In this document: one piece after another, positions 1-8,836 of the stretch | Numbering within the stretch: the stretch's first letter is position 1 | Layout: each line of letters starts with the position of its first letter | Assembly (NCBI RefSeq): GCF_003202405.1 | Contig: NZ_QJHL01000006.1 | Location: 1 to 64,000 of the forward strand | DNA length: 64,000 nucleotides | Reading direction: 5' to 3' | Source: Flavobacterium hydrophilum | Lineage (GTDB): Bacteria; Bacteroidota; Bacteroidia; Flavobacteriales; Flavobacteriaceae | Translations under genes and position numbers: made by a program | Notes under the pieces: model-generated | Database searches by the model: none | What the model was told of the DNA's origin: nothing | Seen by the model: only the letters and a program-made list of their open reading frames with translations

Positions 1-1743
1 ACTATTGATCCGGCCGATGATGCGCTTTACGAAGGAAACGAAACAGTAATTGTCGATATCACGAATGTTACAGGAGCTACGGCAGGCAGTACGACTCAGG
101 CTATCGTTACGATCACTGATGACGAGAGTGTACCAACGGTAAGTATCTCTACACCTACAGCAGTAGAAGGTACGAATGCAGTATTCACGGTAAGCTTGGA
201 TGTACCGAGTTCAGTAGATACAGTAATTAATGTTGTCACTACAAACGGTACAGCAGGATCTCTTGATTATACATCGGTTAATACAACAGTAATTATTCCT
301 GCAGGCAGCACAAGTGCAACGGTGAGTATTCCAATACTGAGCGATGCCATTCATGAGCCTAGTGAGACATTTACCTTAACAGGAACCATAACTAGTGGTA
401 CTACAAGCAATATAACAGTAAGTGGAACAGGAACTATTACCGATAGCAATGGAGTTCCAACACTGAGTATTTCAAATCCAACAGTAAGTGAGGGTAGTCC
501 AGCAGTATTCACGGTTAGTCTTAGCGGAGTAAGTTCAGTAGATACAGTAATTAATGTTATTACCACAAACGGTACAGCGGGATCTCTTGATTACACATTA
601 GTGAACACTACGGTAACTATTCCGGGAGGAAGTACTAATGTAACGGTAAGTGTTCCTACCCTAATCGATGCGATTAATGAAGCACCTGAAACTTTTACCC
701 TGACCGGTACAATAACAGCTGGTTCAACAGCCAATACAACAGCGATGGGTACGGCGACCATTAGCGATACGAGTATTGTTTTAATTGCAAATGATGATGA
801 AGCTTCACCGGATGGAATAAATGGTTCATTAGAATTTATAAATGTTCTGGATAATGATTTAAGAAATGGATTGAAAGTAGATTCTTCAGATGTTACTATT
901 AAACAGAAAACAACATTTACATATTTTGAATTCAATTCTGATGGTACGGTAAATATATTACCAAATACTCCAGGAGGTACTTATGAAGTGGTCTATGAGA
1001 TTTGTGAAAAAGCGAGTTCATCAAATAATTGTACTACTGCTGTATTAAAAGTTTTTGTTGAAGCTCCGTCGATTGCAATTATTAAAACAGCAACATTTAA
1101 TGATGAGGATAATAGCGGATATGCAAATGCAGGTGAAACGATTACCTATAACTTTAAAATTACAAATACAGGAAATGTTCCATTGTCCGGAATAAAAGTT
1201 ATAGATAATTTGCCAGGAATTGTATTATCAGGACAGCCAATTAGTTTACAAGTTGGGGAATCTGATGAGCATACATTTACAGCGACATATTCTATTTCGC
1301 AAAGTGACATCAATAATGGAAGTGTAACAAATCAGGCTTCTGTAACAGGTCAAAGTCCATTAGGAGTTGTTGTTGAAGATAAATCAGATGATAAAAATAA
1401 TGCTGATGATAATCCAACAGTATCAAACATAGAAGGATGTGTTATTAAAGTGTTTAACGCTGTTTCTCCTAATAATGATAACTTGAATGATGAACTTAAT
1501 ATTAGAGGCATTGAATGTTATCCTGATAACACTATTGAGATTTATAATCGTTGGGGCGTCCTGGTATTTTCAAGAGACCGTTATGATAATAGTAATGGAA
1601 ATTTCAAAGGAATTTCAGAAGGAAGAACAACAATTAAACAATCAGAGAAATTACCTGTAGGAACCTATTTTTATATTTTAAAATATAAAGATAGTAATGC
1701 AAAGCAGCATGAATCAGCAGGATATTTATATCTAAGCAATTAA
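1..1743 (+). CDS. Secreted Calx-beta repeat protein with T9SS type B C-terminal domain (5' partial)
   Basis: The frame is open from base 1, so the gene begins before the window and only its last ~580 codons are seen. Two full and one partial Calx-beta-like repeats come first (motifs VSEGSPAVFTVSL and EAPETFTLTGTI), followed by a linker and a DUF11-like immunoglobulin-type domain (IKTATFNDEDNSGYANAGET). The last ~90 residues are the gliding-motility-associated CHU_C domain (VSPNNDNLNDELNIRG, IEIYNRWGVLVF, GTYFYILKY). In Bacteroidetes this domain directs export by the type IX secretion system (type B sorting). The protein is probably a long surface adhesin. Its location directly upstream of a PorP/SprF-like gene matches the SprB-SprF arrangement, in which the PorP/SprF partner helps surface localisation. 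The ligand is unknown. Family assignment is firm; function is inferred. Confidence 0.88.
   Translation, partial: TIDPADDALYEGNETVIVDITNVTGATAGSTTQAIVTITDDESVPTVSISTPTAVEGTNAVFTVSLDVPSSVDTVINVVTTNGTAGSLDYTSVNTTVIIPAGSTSATVSIPILSDAIHEPSETFTLTGTITSGTTSNITVSGTGTITDSNGVPTLSISNPTVSEGSPAVFTVSLSGVSSVDTVINVITTNGTAGSLDYTLVNTTVTIPGGSTNVTVSVPTLIDAINEAPETFTLTGTITAGSTANTTAMGTATISDTSIVLIANDDEASPDGINGSLEFINVLDNDLRNGLKVDSSDVTIKQKTTFTYFEFNSDGTVNILPNTPGGTYEVVYEICEKASSSNNCTTAVLKVFVEAPSIAIIKTATFNDEDNSGYANAGETITYNFKITNTGNVPLSGIKVIDNLPGIVLSGQPISLQVGESDEHTFTATYSISQSDINNGSVTNQASVTGQSPLGVVVEDKSDDKNNADDNPTVSNIEGCVIKVFNAVSPNNDNLNDELNIRGIECYPDNTIEIYNRWGVLVFSRDRYDNSNGNFKGISEGRTTIKQSEKLPVGTYFYILKYKDSNAKQHESAGYLYLSN
133..780 (+). 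repeat. Two tandem 324-bp coding repeats (Calx-beta units)
   Basis: Units 133-456 and 457-780 are in register, with a period of 324 bp (108 residues). Stretches around 211-280 and 535-604 are almost identical in DNA, for example TCAGTAGATACAGTAATTAA in both. An incomplete unit precedes them. Such near-identical repeats allow unequal crossing-over and copy-number change in the adhesin stalk. Confidence 0.8.
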
Positions 1744-1750
1744 TAAAAAG

Positions 1751-1782
1751 AAATGACTTACTGTATTTGCAGTAAGTCATTT
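1751..1782 (+). terminator. Hairpin between adhesin and PorP/SprF genes
   Basis: Perfect 13-bp arms (AAATGACTTACTG at 1751-1763 and its complement at 1770-1782) enclose a 6-nt loop. It ends about 16 bp before the next start codon. The downstream tract is A/T-rich but not a clean U run, so it may be a partial terminator or a stability hairpin that separates expression of the large adhesin from its partner. Confidence 0.6.
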
Positions 1783-1798
1783 AATAAAAGTTATAAAA

Positions 1799-2710
1799 AT
1801 GAAAAAATTAGTTTTAGTTTTTATATTGTTTTCTGCTTTGGGTTTTGCTCAGCAAGATTCACAGTATACACAATATATGTATAATACTATCAATGTTAAT
1901 CCTGCTTATGCTGGTTCCCGTGGTGTCTTAAGTATTTTTGGATTGCATCGTTCCCAATGGATTGGACTTGACGGAGCACCGACTACCAATACGCTATCTG
2001 TGAATACGCCCTTAAATCGTGAAAGTTTAGGATTAGGAGTCTCTGTTGTAAATGACAGAATCGGACCAACGAATGAAACTACTGTTTCTACCGATTTGTC
2101 TTATACAATTCATACCTCAGAATCGTTTAAACTTTCATTTGGAATTAAAGCAACAGCGAATCTATTTAATCTTGATGTCAACAAATTAGATGTAAAAGAT
2201 CAGGGAGATACACAATTTCAAAATATGGACGGGAAATTCTCTCCAAATATTGGAGCAGGAATTTATTGGCATTCTGATAAAGCCTATTTAGGTTTGTCAG
2301 TTCCTAATTTTATTGAGACCAATCGTTATAATAATGAAGATGTCGCTATTTTTAAAGAAAGGATAAATTACTATTTTATAGCCGGTTATGTATTTACTTT
2401 AGATGATTTGGAATATATCAAATTTAAACCGGCATTACTGACCAAATTGGTTCAGGGAGCACCATTACAAGTGGATGTTTCGGGAAATTTTATGTTTAAC
2501 GATAAATTTGTTGTAGGAGTTGGATATCGTTGGAGTGCTTCAGTAAGTGCGATGGCAGGTTTTCAGGTTACAGAAGGGTTATATATTGGGTATGGATACG
2601 ACCATGAAACAACAAGATTGCAAAAATTCAATTCAGGTTCACACGAGGTTTTCCTTCGATTTGATTTGTTTAACAGTTACAGAAGTATTACTTCACCAAG
2701 ATTCTTCTAA
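1799..2710 (+). CDS. PorP/SprF family type IX secretion membrane protein
   Basis: 303 residues with an N-terminal signal peptide (MKKLVLVFILFSALGFAQ). The family signature follows directly: QYTQYMYNTINVNPAYAGSRG, then SIFGLHRSQWIGLDGAPTT. The rest is alternating hydrophobic and polar strands of an outer-membrane beta-barrel. In F. johnsoniae, SprF is needed for surface delivery of the CHU_C-bearing adhesin SprB. The position here, right after a CHU_C protein and 12 bp before an OmpA-family gene, supports the same job for the upstream adhesin. It is one of many PorP/SprF paralogues typical of these genomes, so a core T9SS role (PorP proper) is unlikely. Confidence 0.9.
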   Translation: MKKLVLVFILFSALGFAQQDSQYTQYMYNTINVNPAYAGSRGVLSIFGLHRSQWIGLDGAPTTNTLSVNTPLNRESLGLGVSVVNDRIGPTNETTVSTDLSYTIHTSESFKLSFGIKATANLFNLDVNKLDVKDQGDTQFQNMDGKFSPNIGAGIYWHSDKAYLGLSVPNFIETNRYNNEDVAIFKERINYYFIAGYVFTLDDLEYIKFKPALLTKLVQGAPLQVDVSGNFMFNDKFVVGVGYRWSASVSAMAGFQVTEGLYIGYGYDHETTRLQKFNSGSHEVFLRFDLFNSYRSITSPRFF

Positions 2711-2722
2711 TATTTCATTACT

Positions 2723-4726
2723 ATGATAATTAAAAAAATAAGTTATACAGTTTTATTGTTTATGGTGGCTTTGACAGCAATCGGACAAAAAAATGAAACG
2801 GTCGATGCTGATAAAAAATATGACAAATATGAGTTTGTAGATGCCATCGGGTTGTATGAAAAAGTAGCAGAAAAAGGATATAAAGACCAAAAAATACTAC
2901 AGCGATTAGGTAATGCCTATTATTTTAATGCAGAATTGACTAAAGCTGTAAAATGGTACGATCAGCTTTTTGATTTGAATGCAGAACAAGAACCTGAATA
3001 TCTTTATCGCTATGCCCAATGTCTTAAAGCAGCAGGGAATTATAAAAAAGCAGACGAAATATTAACCGAGTTCAATAAAAAAATAAACACTGATAAACGC
3101 GGAATATTATTTGAAAATAACAAGAATTATTTAGAGGAGATAAAAGTCAATTCGAATCGTTTTGAAATCGCTGATGCCGGAATAAATTCAGCCTTATCAG
3201 ATTATGGCACTACGATTCTAAATGATAAACTTGTTTTCGCTTCGGCTCGCGATACAGGTGGAGTTGCAAAAAAAACGTTCAAATGGACCAATAGATCTTT
3301 TACAAATTTATATGCTGCAGCTTTAATGCCTGACGGAAGTGTTGGTACTCCTGAGCGTTTTCAAAAGAATATTAACTCGAAGTTTAATGAATCAACACCT
3401 GTTTTTACCCAGGATGGGAAAACAATGTATTTTACCAGAAATAATTATTTAGATGGTAAAAGACGAAATGACGAAAAGAAAGTAACACTCTTAAAACTTT
3501 ATAAAGCAACGTTAATTCAGGATCAATGGCAGAATGTTACAGAACTTCCTTTTAATAGTGACCAATATAGTGTAGCGCATGCTGCTTTAAGCCCGGATGA
3601 AAAAACATTGTATTTTGCATCAGATATGCCTGGAACGTTTGGGCAATCGGACTTGTTTAAAGTAAGTATAAATGAAGATGGAACATTTGGGAAGCCTGAA
3701 AATTTAGGAAGTGAAATAAATACAGAAGGAAGGGAAACGTTTCCCTTTATTTCAGGAGATAATGAACTGTATTTTGCCACTGACGGAAGACCCGGGTTGG
3801 GAGGACTGGATATATTTGTTTCCAAAATAAATTCAGATTTGAGCTTTGAAGAAGTTCAAAATGTTGGAAAACCGGTAAACAGCAAACAAGATGATTTTGC
3901 TTTTGTAATTAATAGTAAAAGCAGAAGTGGCTTCTTTACGTCAAATAGAGAAAATGGGAATGGTTTAGATGATATTTATCGATTCACTGAAACCAAAAGA
4001 TTAGTCTGCGAACAAGATTTGGCAGGAACTGTTACTGATGCTGAAACAAACGAAATACTGGCCAATGCATCGCTTATGTTATTCGACGAAAAATCCAATT
4101 TTGTAGAAACAGTTTCTTCAGATGAAAAAGGCAATTACAGGTTTCCTAAAGTGAATTGTGGTAAAAAATACTCCATAAGAATTTCAAAAAATGGGTACGA
4201 AACAAAGACTGTTTCAGTAACCATCAATAAAAGAACAGGAAATACTACTTTACATATTTTGTTGGAAAAAGTATTTGTACCAATTGTAGCGAAACAAATT
4301 GAAACAAAAAAAATACCTGTTAAGTTGTTAATAAAAGCAGAAGCTGTAAAAGAAGGTGTAGATCTGGCAAAATTACTGCATTTGCCAATGAATTTTTTTG
4401 ATTTAGGTAAGGCGACAATCAAAAAAGTATCAGAACCTCAATTAAAGAAACTTGTAGATGTTTTAAACCAATATCCAACAATGAAACTTGATATTCGTTC
4501 GCACACAGATAGCCGTCAATCTGCATCAAATAATATGATTCTCTCAGAAAAACGAGCACAATCTACCAAAAACTGGTTGGTTAAGAAAGGAATTGATGCC
4601 AGTAGATTAACGGCCAAAGGATACGGAGAAACCCAATTAGTCAATAAATGTGCCGATGGAGTAAAATGTACAGAAAAACAACATCAGTTAAACAGACGAA
4701 GCGAATTTATCATTATTAGTATGTAG
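2723..4726 (+). CDS. OmpA-family outer membrane protein with TPR, PD40 and carboxypeptidase-regulatory domains
   Basis: 667 residues. Order: signal peptide (ends near ALTAIGQ), TPR-like helices at ~30-130, WD40-like PD40 beta-propeller repeats at ~190-430 (YFASDMPGTFGQSDLFKVS, GRPGLGGLDIFVSK), a carboxypeptidase-regulatory-like fold at ~440-515, and an OmpA peptidoglycan-binding domain at ~560-667 (LDIRSHTDSR, LSEKRAQSTKNWL, LNRRSEFII). This layout is common next to PorP/SprF genes in Bacteroidetes and is thought to anchor the machinery or its cargo to peptidoglycan. It lies 12 bp after the PorP/SprF gene, so the two are probably co-transcribed. The precise role of such accessory OmpA proteins is not settled. 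Confidence 0.88.
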   Translation: MIIKKISYTVLLFMVALTAIGQKNETVDADKKYDKYEFVDAIGLYEKVAEKGYKDQKILQRLGNAYYFNAELTKAVKWYDQLFDLNAEQEPEYLYRYAQCLKAAGNYKKADEILTEFNKKINTDKRGILFENNKNYLEEIKVNSNRFEIADAGINSALSDYGTTILNDKLVFASARDTGGVAKKTFKWTNRSFTNLYAAALMPDGSVGTPERFQKNINSKFNESTPVFTQDGKTMYFTRNNYLDGKRRNDEKKVTLLKLYKATLIQDQWQNVTELPFNSDQYSVAHAALSPDEKTLYFASDMPGTFGQSDLFKVSINEDGTFGKPENLGSEINTEGRETFPFISGDNELYFATDGRPGLGGLDIFVSKINSDLSFEEVQNVGKPVNSKQDDFAFVINSKSRSGFFTSNRENGNGLDDIYRFTETKRLVCEQDLAGTVTDAETNEILANASLMLFDEKSNFVETVSSDEKGNYRFPKVNCGKKYSIRISKNGYETKTVSVTINKRTGNTTLHILLEKVFVPIVAKQIETKKIPVKLLIKAEAVKEGVDLAKLLHLPMNFFDLGKATIKKVSEPQLKKLVDVLNQYPTMKLDIRSHTDSRQSASNNMILSEKRAQSTKNWLVKKGIDASRLTAKGYGETQLVNKCADGVKCTEKQHQLNRRSEFIIISM

Positions 4727-4907
4727 TTAGGAGATATAAATTGTCTGTAGTAAAATTAGGGAGTATTGATTTTTAAAAGTCACTTTTCAGATTTCATCTG
4801 GCAGAGGAAGAGACTCCGAAGTCTTTATTGTGATCCCGGTAAATACGGGCATTAAACAGCATTTTTTAAAACAGGTAACCGATAGGTACAGTTTTTTGTA
4901 AAAGCAG

Positions 4908-4941
4908 AAAAACCTTTAAATCGTGAGATCTAAAGGTTTTT
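4908..4941 (-). terminator. Terminator of the left tRNA-Ser gene
   Basis: Read on the minus strand, an 11-bp stem (AAAAACCTTTA / TAAAGGTTTTT) is followed by a U run, about 35 nt after the tRNA 3' end. A related hairpin occupies the same relative position after the right-hand tRNA copy (11028-11061). Confidence 0.75.
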
Positions 4942-4975
4942 GTTTTTTGAAAATTTCTCTCGAAAATTCATCAAG

Positions 4976-5060
4976 CGGAGGAAGAGGGATTCGAACCCCC
5001 GGACCTGTTACAGTCAACAGTTTTCAAGACTGCCGCATTCGACCGCTCTGCCATTCCTCC
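4976..5060 (-). tRNA. tRNA-Ser (anticodon UGA), left copy
   Basis: On the minus strand the 85-nt gene folds as a class II tRNA. It has acceptor arms GGAGGAA / TTCCTCC, discriminator G, anticodon loop CTTGAAA (anticodon TGA), a long variable arm and a T-loop with GGTTCGAATCC. CCA is not encoded. It has its own -10 element and terminator. It differs from the right-hand copy only at one acceptor base pair (G-C here, A-U there). Confidence 0.95.
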
Positions 5061-5092
5061 ATTAAGACGCAATCATTTTCTGATTGCGGGTG

Positions 5093-5100
5093 CAAAGATA
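5093..5100 (-). promoter_or_regulatory. -10 element of left tRNA-Ser
   Basis: The minus strand reads TATCTTTG, matching the Bacteroidetes -10 consensus TAnnTTTG, about 32 bp upstream of the tRNA 5' end. I see no clear -33 TTG. Confidence 0.6.
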
Positions 5101-5316
5101 AAATGTTTTTTTGATTGCAGAAATTTTTTTCATACTATTTGTAAAGAAATATTATCTAAAGTGAATACTAAGAAAACTTTCAGGAGTATATAGCTCTGTA
5201 TATTGTTGTTTAATTTTATTGAAGTGCATTTGCAATTTGAGCTAGTACACTCTTACGATGAATTAAAAAATATAATATTTTATTTTTCTGCGCAAAATCT
5301 TTGCGTACATTTTAAA

Positions 5317-5324
5317 TAGCTTTG
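5317..5324 (+). promoter_or_regulatory. Possible -10 element for the HEPN-like gene
   Basis: TAGCTTTG matches TAnnTTTG and lies 29 bp before the ATG at 5354. The nearest upstream TTG (5301-5303) is only 13 bp away, shorter than the usual 17-23 spacing, so this is a weak call. Confidence 0.4.
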
Positions 5325-5353
5325 AATTGTTAATCAGTTAAAATGCATTACTT

Positions 5354-6043
5354 ATGGGGAAATCAATTACATACATGGAAAAACTGTTCAATGGGTACGC
5401 CCTAATGGACCTTGCCTACCGGGATTATATTGCAGCCCGATTCTTGCTTAATAACCACTTTATAGTTCAGGGGCTTACTCTTGCAAGCACTGCGGTCGAA
5501 AAATATTTAAAAGCGGTGATTGTTTTTAATCTTGAAGAGAGAGCAAGATACAATTTTCATTTTGATAAATTCAGGCATCTTAAGAATTTGCTATCAAAAG
5601 TGAACAATGACATAACTGAAGGCTTTGATCCGCTTTTTTTGGAAATTTTAGGAGATGCATTTAAGATCAGATACTACGATAAAATTGAAAATCCAATTTA
5701 TATGGGTTTTTACATCAATCAATTTATAGGCGAACTGGACTGGACTGTTGACTTTATAGAAAATTTCATATCAAAAACTCAAAGTGGGGGACAGTCTATA
5801 TCGCTTTATAGTAAGGCGGTTAAAAGCAGTGATCTGCATCTTTATACCAATAACTTTGTTCTAAAGAAAGAGGCTAAAAAAGATTTTATGGAAAAAACTG
5901 ATATCGGGTTTTCTATTTACATCAGCATTGGATCTGCAGTTCATGAAGAGAAGGTAGTAAAAGGCGGAAGTACCAGAAATAAGTATGAAGGCCGGATAAC
6001 ACAATTTACAGAGTTTGGGCCAGATTATATGCAGTACTTATAA
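5354..6043 (+). CDS. HEPN-like domain protein of unknown function
   Basis: 229 residues. Residues ~15-90 are helical and resemble a HEPN domain: a repeated-helix core with ASTAVEKYLKAVIVFN (44-59), then R63-x5-H69, which fits the RX4-6H motif of HEPN ribonucleases, although that motif can arise by chance. The C-terminal ~100 residues match nothing I recognise (GFSIYISIGSAVHEE). HEPN proteins often act as RNases in toxin-antitoxin and abortive-infection systems. No MNT partner follows, so this would be a stand-alone or regulatory member. An in-frame ATG at 5375 (MEKLF) is an alternative start. It is the first cargo gene after the left tRNA. Fold assignment is moderate, function unknown. Confidence 0.6.
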   Translation: MGKSITYMEKLFNGYALMDLAYRDYIAARFLLNNHFIVQGLTLASTAVEKYLKAVIVFNLEERARYNFHFDKFRHLKNLLSKVNNDITEGFDPLFLEILGDAFKIRYYDKIENPIYMGFYINQFIGELDWTVDFIENFISKTQSGGQSISLYSKAVKSSDLHLYTNNFVLKKEAKKDFMEKTDIGFSIYISIGSAVHEEKVVKGGSTRNKYEGRITQFTEFGPDYMQYL

Positions 6044-6229
6044 ATTCTGGAGTGAATGTTTATGACAGGGTATTTAACAGTGGTCGTGCGGAGTTTTATG
6101 TATAGATTGTCTTCATTGAGAGCAGGTTAACGGCTGAGTTGAAGCAAAGCATGTAAATATTGTGAAATAAATAGTTTTAGGAAGCTGTAACAAAAAATAT
6201 AAAATAATTTAGAAGTAAAACACAAAAAG

Positions 6230-6913
6230 ATGATTTACGAAAGCTATTATTGGAGAAAGGAACTCCTTAATATATCCGAAAAAATAACAAAGAAAATTGA
6301 GGTAAAAAAGAACTGGTCAGATTCAAAGCGTGCAAAATTTGAACAAGAAATCATGGTTGGTTTTTATATCATCCGGAAATTAATGGAAGCAAACAAATTG
6401 ACTAACAAACTTTGCAGTACAAGTATTTCCTGTAAAATATATATAAGTAAACGCGCAAAAATAAAGAGAATGGATAGATATGCTTTTTTTGATAACTATG
6501 AATTGGAGAAACCAAAGATTGTAAAACGTGACTTGAAATTTTTTATCAATCAGTTTGTTCATAGCTATCTTTTTATTCCGATCATTGATTTAACAGATCA
6601 AGAATCCATACTAAAAATGGATGATGAAAAAATATCTGAAGAGGAAAGAATTGAAATCTATGAGAATGGTAAAAAAGAATTATTGGGAATATTTGTAAAT
6701 TCTGATGAAAACAAAGACAAATACTTATATGAAATAGATGTAAAAACAATAATAAAAATTTTTCAACAGGTCGGAAATTGTGTCATAACCAAAGTTGATA
6801 TGACCTTTAATCCCAAAAAAGGAGATTTTGATACTATTCAATATGACGGAAGAAACGAATTATCAGAAGAAGTAAAAGTGTTAATTGATAAAAAAGAGCA
6901 GCAAAAGAAATAA
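6230..6913 (+). CDS. Hypothetical protein, island cargo
   Basis: 227 residues, lysine-rich and mostly helical by composition, with no signal peptide or membrane segment. It begins MIYESYYWRKELLNISEK and ends in a charged tail (VLIDKKEQQKK). I recognise no domain. It follows the HEPN-like gene after a 186-bp gap in which I see no gene. Low-GC codon use and position inside the tRNA-bounded island suggest an acquired gene. It could be a partner or immunity factor of its neighbours, but nothing in the sequence proves this. Confidence 0.6.
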   Translation: MIYESYYWRKELLNISEKITKKIEVKKNWSDSKRAKFEQEIMVGFYIIRKLMEANKLTNKLCSTSISCKIYISKRAKIKRMDRYAFFDNYELEKPKIVKRDLKFFINQFVHSYLFIPIIDLTDQESILKMDDEKISEEERIEIYENGKKELLGIFVNSDENKDKYLYEIDVKTIIKIFQQVGNCVITKVDMTFNPKKGDFDTIQYDGRNELSEEVKVLIDKKEQQKK

Positions 6914-7049
6914 ATCAATTTTCAGCTTTAGTAGAGCAACAGTTAGTAACTATCGATACGTAAATGTGTTTCGAAAAAAAAATAAAAGCATGAGCGTCCA
7001 TGAAATTTAAAGCACATGCGGTTATTGGAGAATGATCTAGTAGCTGTTG

Positions 7050-7211
7050 ATGAATAAAATAACCTTTAAAGCATTAGAACTAGATTTCTTAGGTATTGAT
7101 TTTGCTGCAAATGGAAACTTTAAAATAGACTATTATAATCAGAAATACAACTACAATCTAGAAAGTATGCTAAGAAAAAACTTTATTAAGGAGCTTCAGG
7201 CTCCGCCATAA
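7050..7211 (+). CDS. Possible small protein (53 aa), weakly supported
   Basis: An ATG-initiated frame encodes MNKITFKALELDFLGIDFAA and so on, ending at TAA 7209-7211. Its composition is protein-like, but there is no clear ribosome binding site and no family I know. It sits in the otherwise gene-free 6914-7393 interval between the unknown gene and fic. It may be a remnant of a longer gene. Confidence 0.3.
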   Translation: MNKITFKALELDFLGIDFAANGNFKIDYYNQKYNYNLESMLRKNFIKELQAPP

Positions 7212-7393
7212 CCTAGATGGTGTAATATAGTTAAAAACTGCCTTATCTTTTTGTAGCAAAAAAGGTATCCATTCCATCTTTATATTGTTATATTATTGAT
7301 ACTTTTGAAAAACAGGAATTACTAAAGGTCAAATTATGATTACTATATTTCTGTGAGTAGTGTATAGATTAATTGAAAGAAAAGAGTCATTTT

Positions 7394-8473
7394 ATGGAAA
7401 CAAAATTTACTGTATTGCCACTGGAACGAGATGTTGAAAATAGAGCTATTTTAAAAAAAGCAGCAAAAGCGCATCAAGCTTTAGCTGAATTAAAGGGTGC
7501 AGCGAATGCAATACCAAATGAAAGTATTCTTATCAATACTTTATCTCTGCAAGAAGCAAAAGACAGTTCAGCAATTGAAAATATCGTTACTACACATGAT
7601 GAACTTTATCAGAGCGATATTTATACTCGTGATTTTAAATCTTTGGCAGCAAAAGAAGTTTACAGTTACGCCAAAGCACTTCAGCATGGATTTGCAAAAG
7701 TAAAAGAAAATGGACTCTTAATTAATTCTTATATTCTGGAAATTCAAGCAGAACTTGAAGAAAATAAAGCAGGGTATAGAAAAGTTCCCGGTACAGCTCT
7801 AAAAAATGATCAGACAGGCGAGGTTGTTTATACTCCGCCTCAGCATCCCGAAGAAATTGTTTCACTGATGAATAATTTAGAAAAATTTATAAATGACGAT
7901 GATATAAGTGATTTAGATCCGCTTGTTAAAATGGCTATTATTCATCATCAGTTTGAAAGTATTCATCCTTTTTATGATGGTAATGGAAGAACGGGGCGTA
8001 TTATTAATATTCTATATTTGGTAAAGCAGGGGCTTTTAAAGATTCCTGTTTTGTATTTAAGTCGATATATCAATGAAAAAAAGGGAGACTACTATAGACT
8101 TCTACAAGATGTAAGAGAAAATGATAATTGGGAAGACTGGATTATTTTTATGCTAGAAGGTGTCGAACAGACTTCTAAGCAAACGATACTTTTGATTGAT
8201 GGAATAAAAAAAGAAATGCTAGCTTTTAAAAATAAAATGCGTAATGATTTGCCTAAGATTTACAGCCAAGATTTATTAAATAATTTATTCAGGCATCCCT
8301 ACACAAAAATTGAATTTGTAAAAACTGAACTTAATGTAACAAGAGTAACAGCAACAAGATACCTTAATGAATTAGTTAGGGTTGGGCTTCTCGATAAACA
8401 TAAGTTAGGAAGGGATATTTACTACATTAATACGTCATTATATATGCTGCTAAGTAATGCAAATAAAAAGTAA
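7394..8473 (+). CDS. Fic family protein (probable AMP-transferase) with N-terminal inhibitory motif
   Basis: 359 residues from ATG 7394. An in-frame TTG at 7373 is a less likely start, and the AAAGAAAAGAG purine tract sits just before the ATG. The catalytic Fic motif HPFYDGNGRTGR is complete at residues 191-202 (catalytic H191, phosphate-binding GNGR). Upstream, S58-S-A-I-E62-N63 matches the class II auto-inhibitory motif [S/T]xxxE[G/N], whose glutamate blocks productive ATP binding. The C-terminal ~80 residues look like a winged-helix DNA-binding domain (FVKTELNVTRVTATRYLNELVRVGLL). Such Fic-wHTH proteins are widespread in Bacteria, with mostly unknown targets. This one is probably self-regulated rather than paired with a separate antitoxin. 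Confidence 0.92.
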   Translation: METKFTVLPLERDVENRAILKKAAKAHQALAELKGAANAIPNESILINTLSLQEAKDSSAIENIVTTHDELYQSDIYTRDFKSLAAKEVYSYAKALQHGFAKVKENGLLINSYILEIQAELEENKAGYRKVPGTALKNDQTGEVVYTPPQHPEEIVSLMNNLEKFINDDDISDLDPLVKMAIIHHQFESIHPFYDGNGRTGRIINILYLVKQGLLKIPVLYLSRYINEKKGDYYRLLQDVRENDNWEDWIIFMLEGVEQTSKQTILLIDGIKKEMLAFKNKMRNDLPKIYSQDLLNNLFRHPYTKIEFVKTELNVTRVTATRYLNELVRVGLLDKHKLGRDIYYINTSLYMLLSNANKK

Positions 8474-8571
8474 ACTAAACTTAGATTAAATATAGAAGTA
8501 AATAAAGTTTATAGATACATATTTAAAGTTATGAAGTTTCGTATATAAGATGTAAATGAAGATCTATAATA

Positions 8572-8780
8572 GATATATGAGTTTATGTATAGAAAACTAT
8601 AGAAATCTATATAGATACACGAGCTTATGTATAGAAACCTATAGAAATCTATATAGATATATGAGGTTATGTATAGAAACCTATAGAAATCTATATAGAT
8701 ATATGAAGTTATGTATAGAAACCTATAGAAATCTATATAGATATACAAGGTTATGTATAGAAACCTATATAGATATATGA
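8572..8780 (+). repeat. 42-bp tandem repeat array, five units
   Basis: Units start at 8572, 8614, 8656, 8698 and 8740. The core is GTTATGTATAGAAACCTATA followed by GAAATCTATATAGATA. The last unit is shortened. The inner units differ by only a few bases. Because 42 is a multiple of three, the array stays open in both strands (8556-8780 forward; 8509-8799 reverse), with 14-residue periodic products rich in Tyr and Arg or Tyr and Ile. No ribosome site or start context supports translation. The array follows the fic stop codon by ~100 bp and would be in any fic read-through transcript. Confidence 0.88.
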
Positions 8781-8836
8781 TGTTAAATATAGAAATCAAT
8801 ATTTCTTTCTTAATTTATTGATTTGTAGTTATATAG

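Noticed and set aside
4923..5114. 63-residue ORF (and a near copy at 11060-11251) with shared GxRGIRTPG sequence
   Set aside because: The likeness comes from the tRNA-Ser genes read on the opposite strand.
6914..7049. Pseudogene between the unknown gene and fic
   Set aside because: No recognisable protein fragment in any frame; only the weak 53-residue ORF downstream is worth noting.
8572..8780. CRISPR array
   Set aside because: Units are contiguous, with no unique spacers, and no cas gene is present.
8509..8799. Protein-coding genes on both strands over the 42-bp repeats
   Set aside because: Open frames follow from a unit length divisible by three. No start context and low-complexity products.
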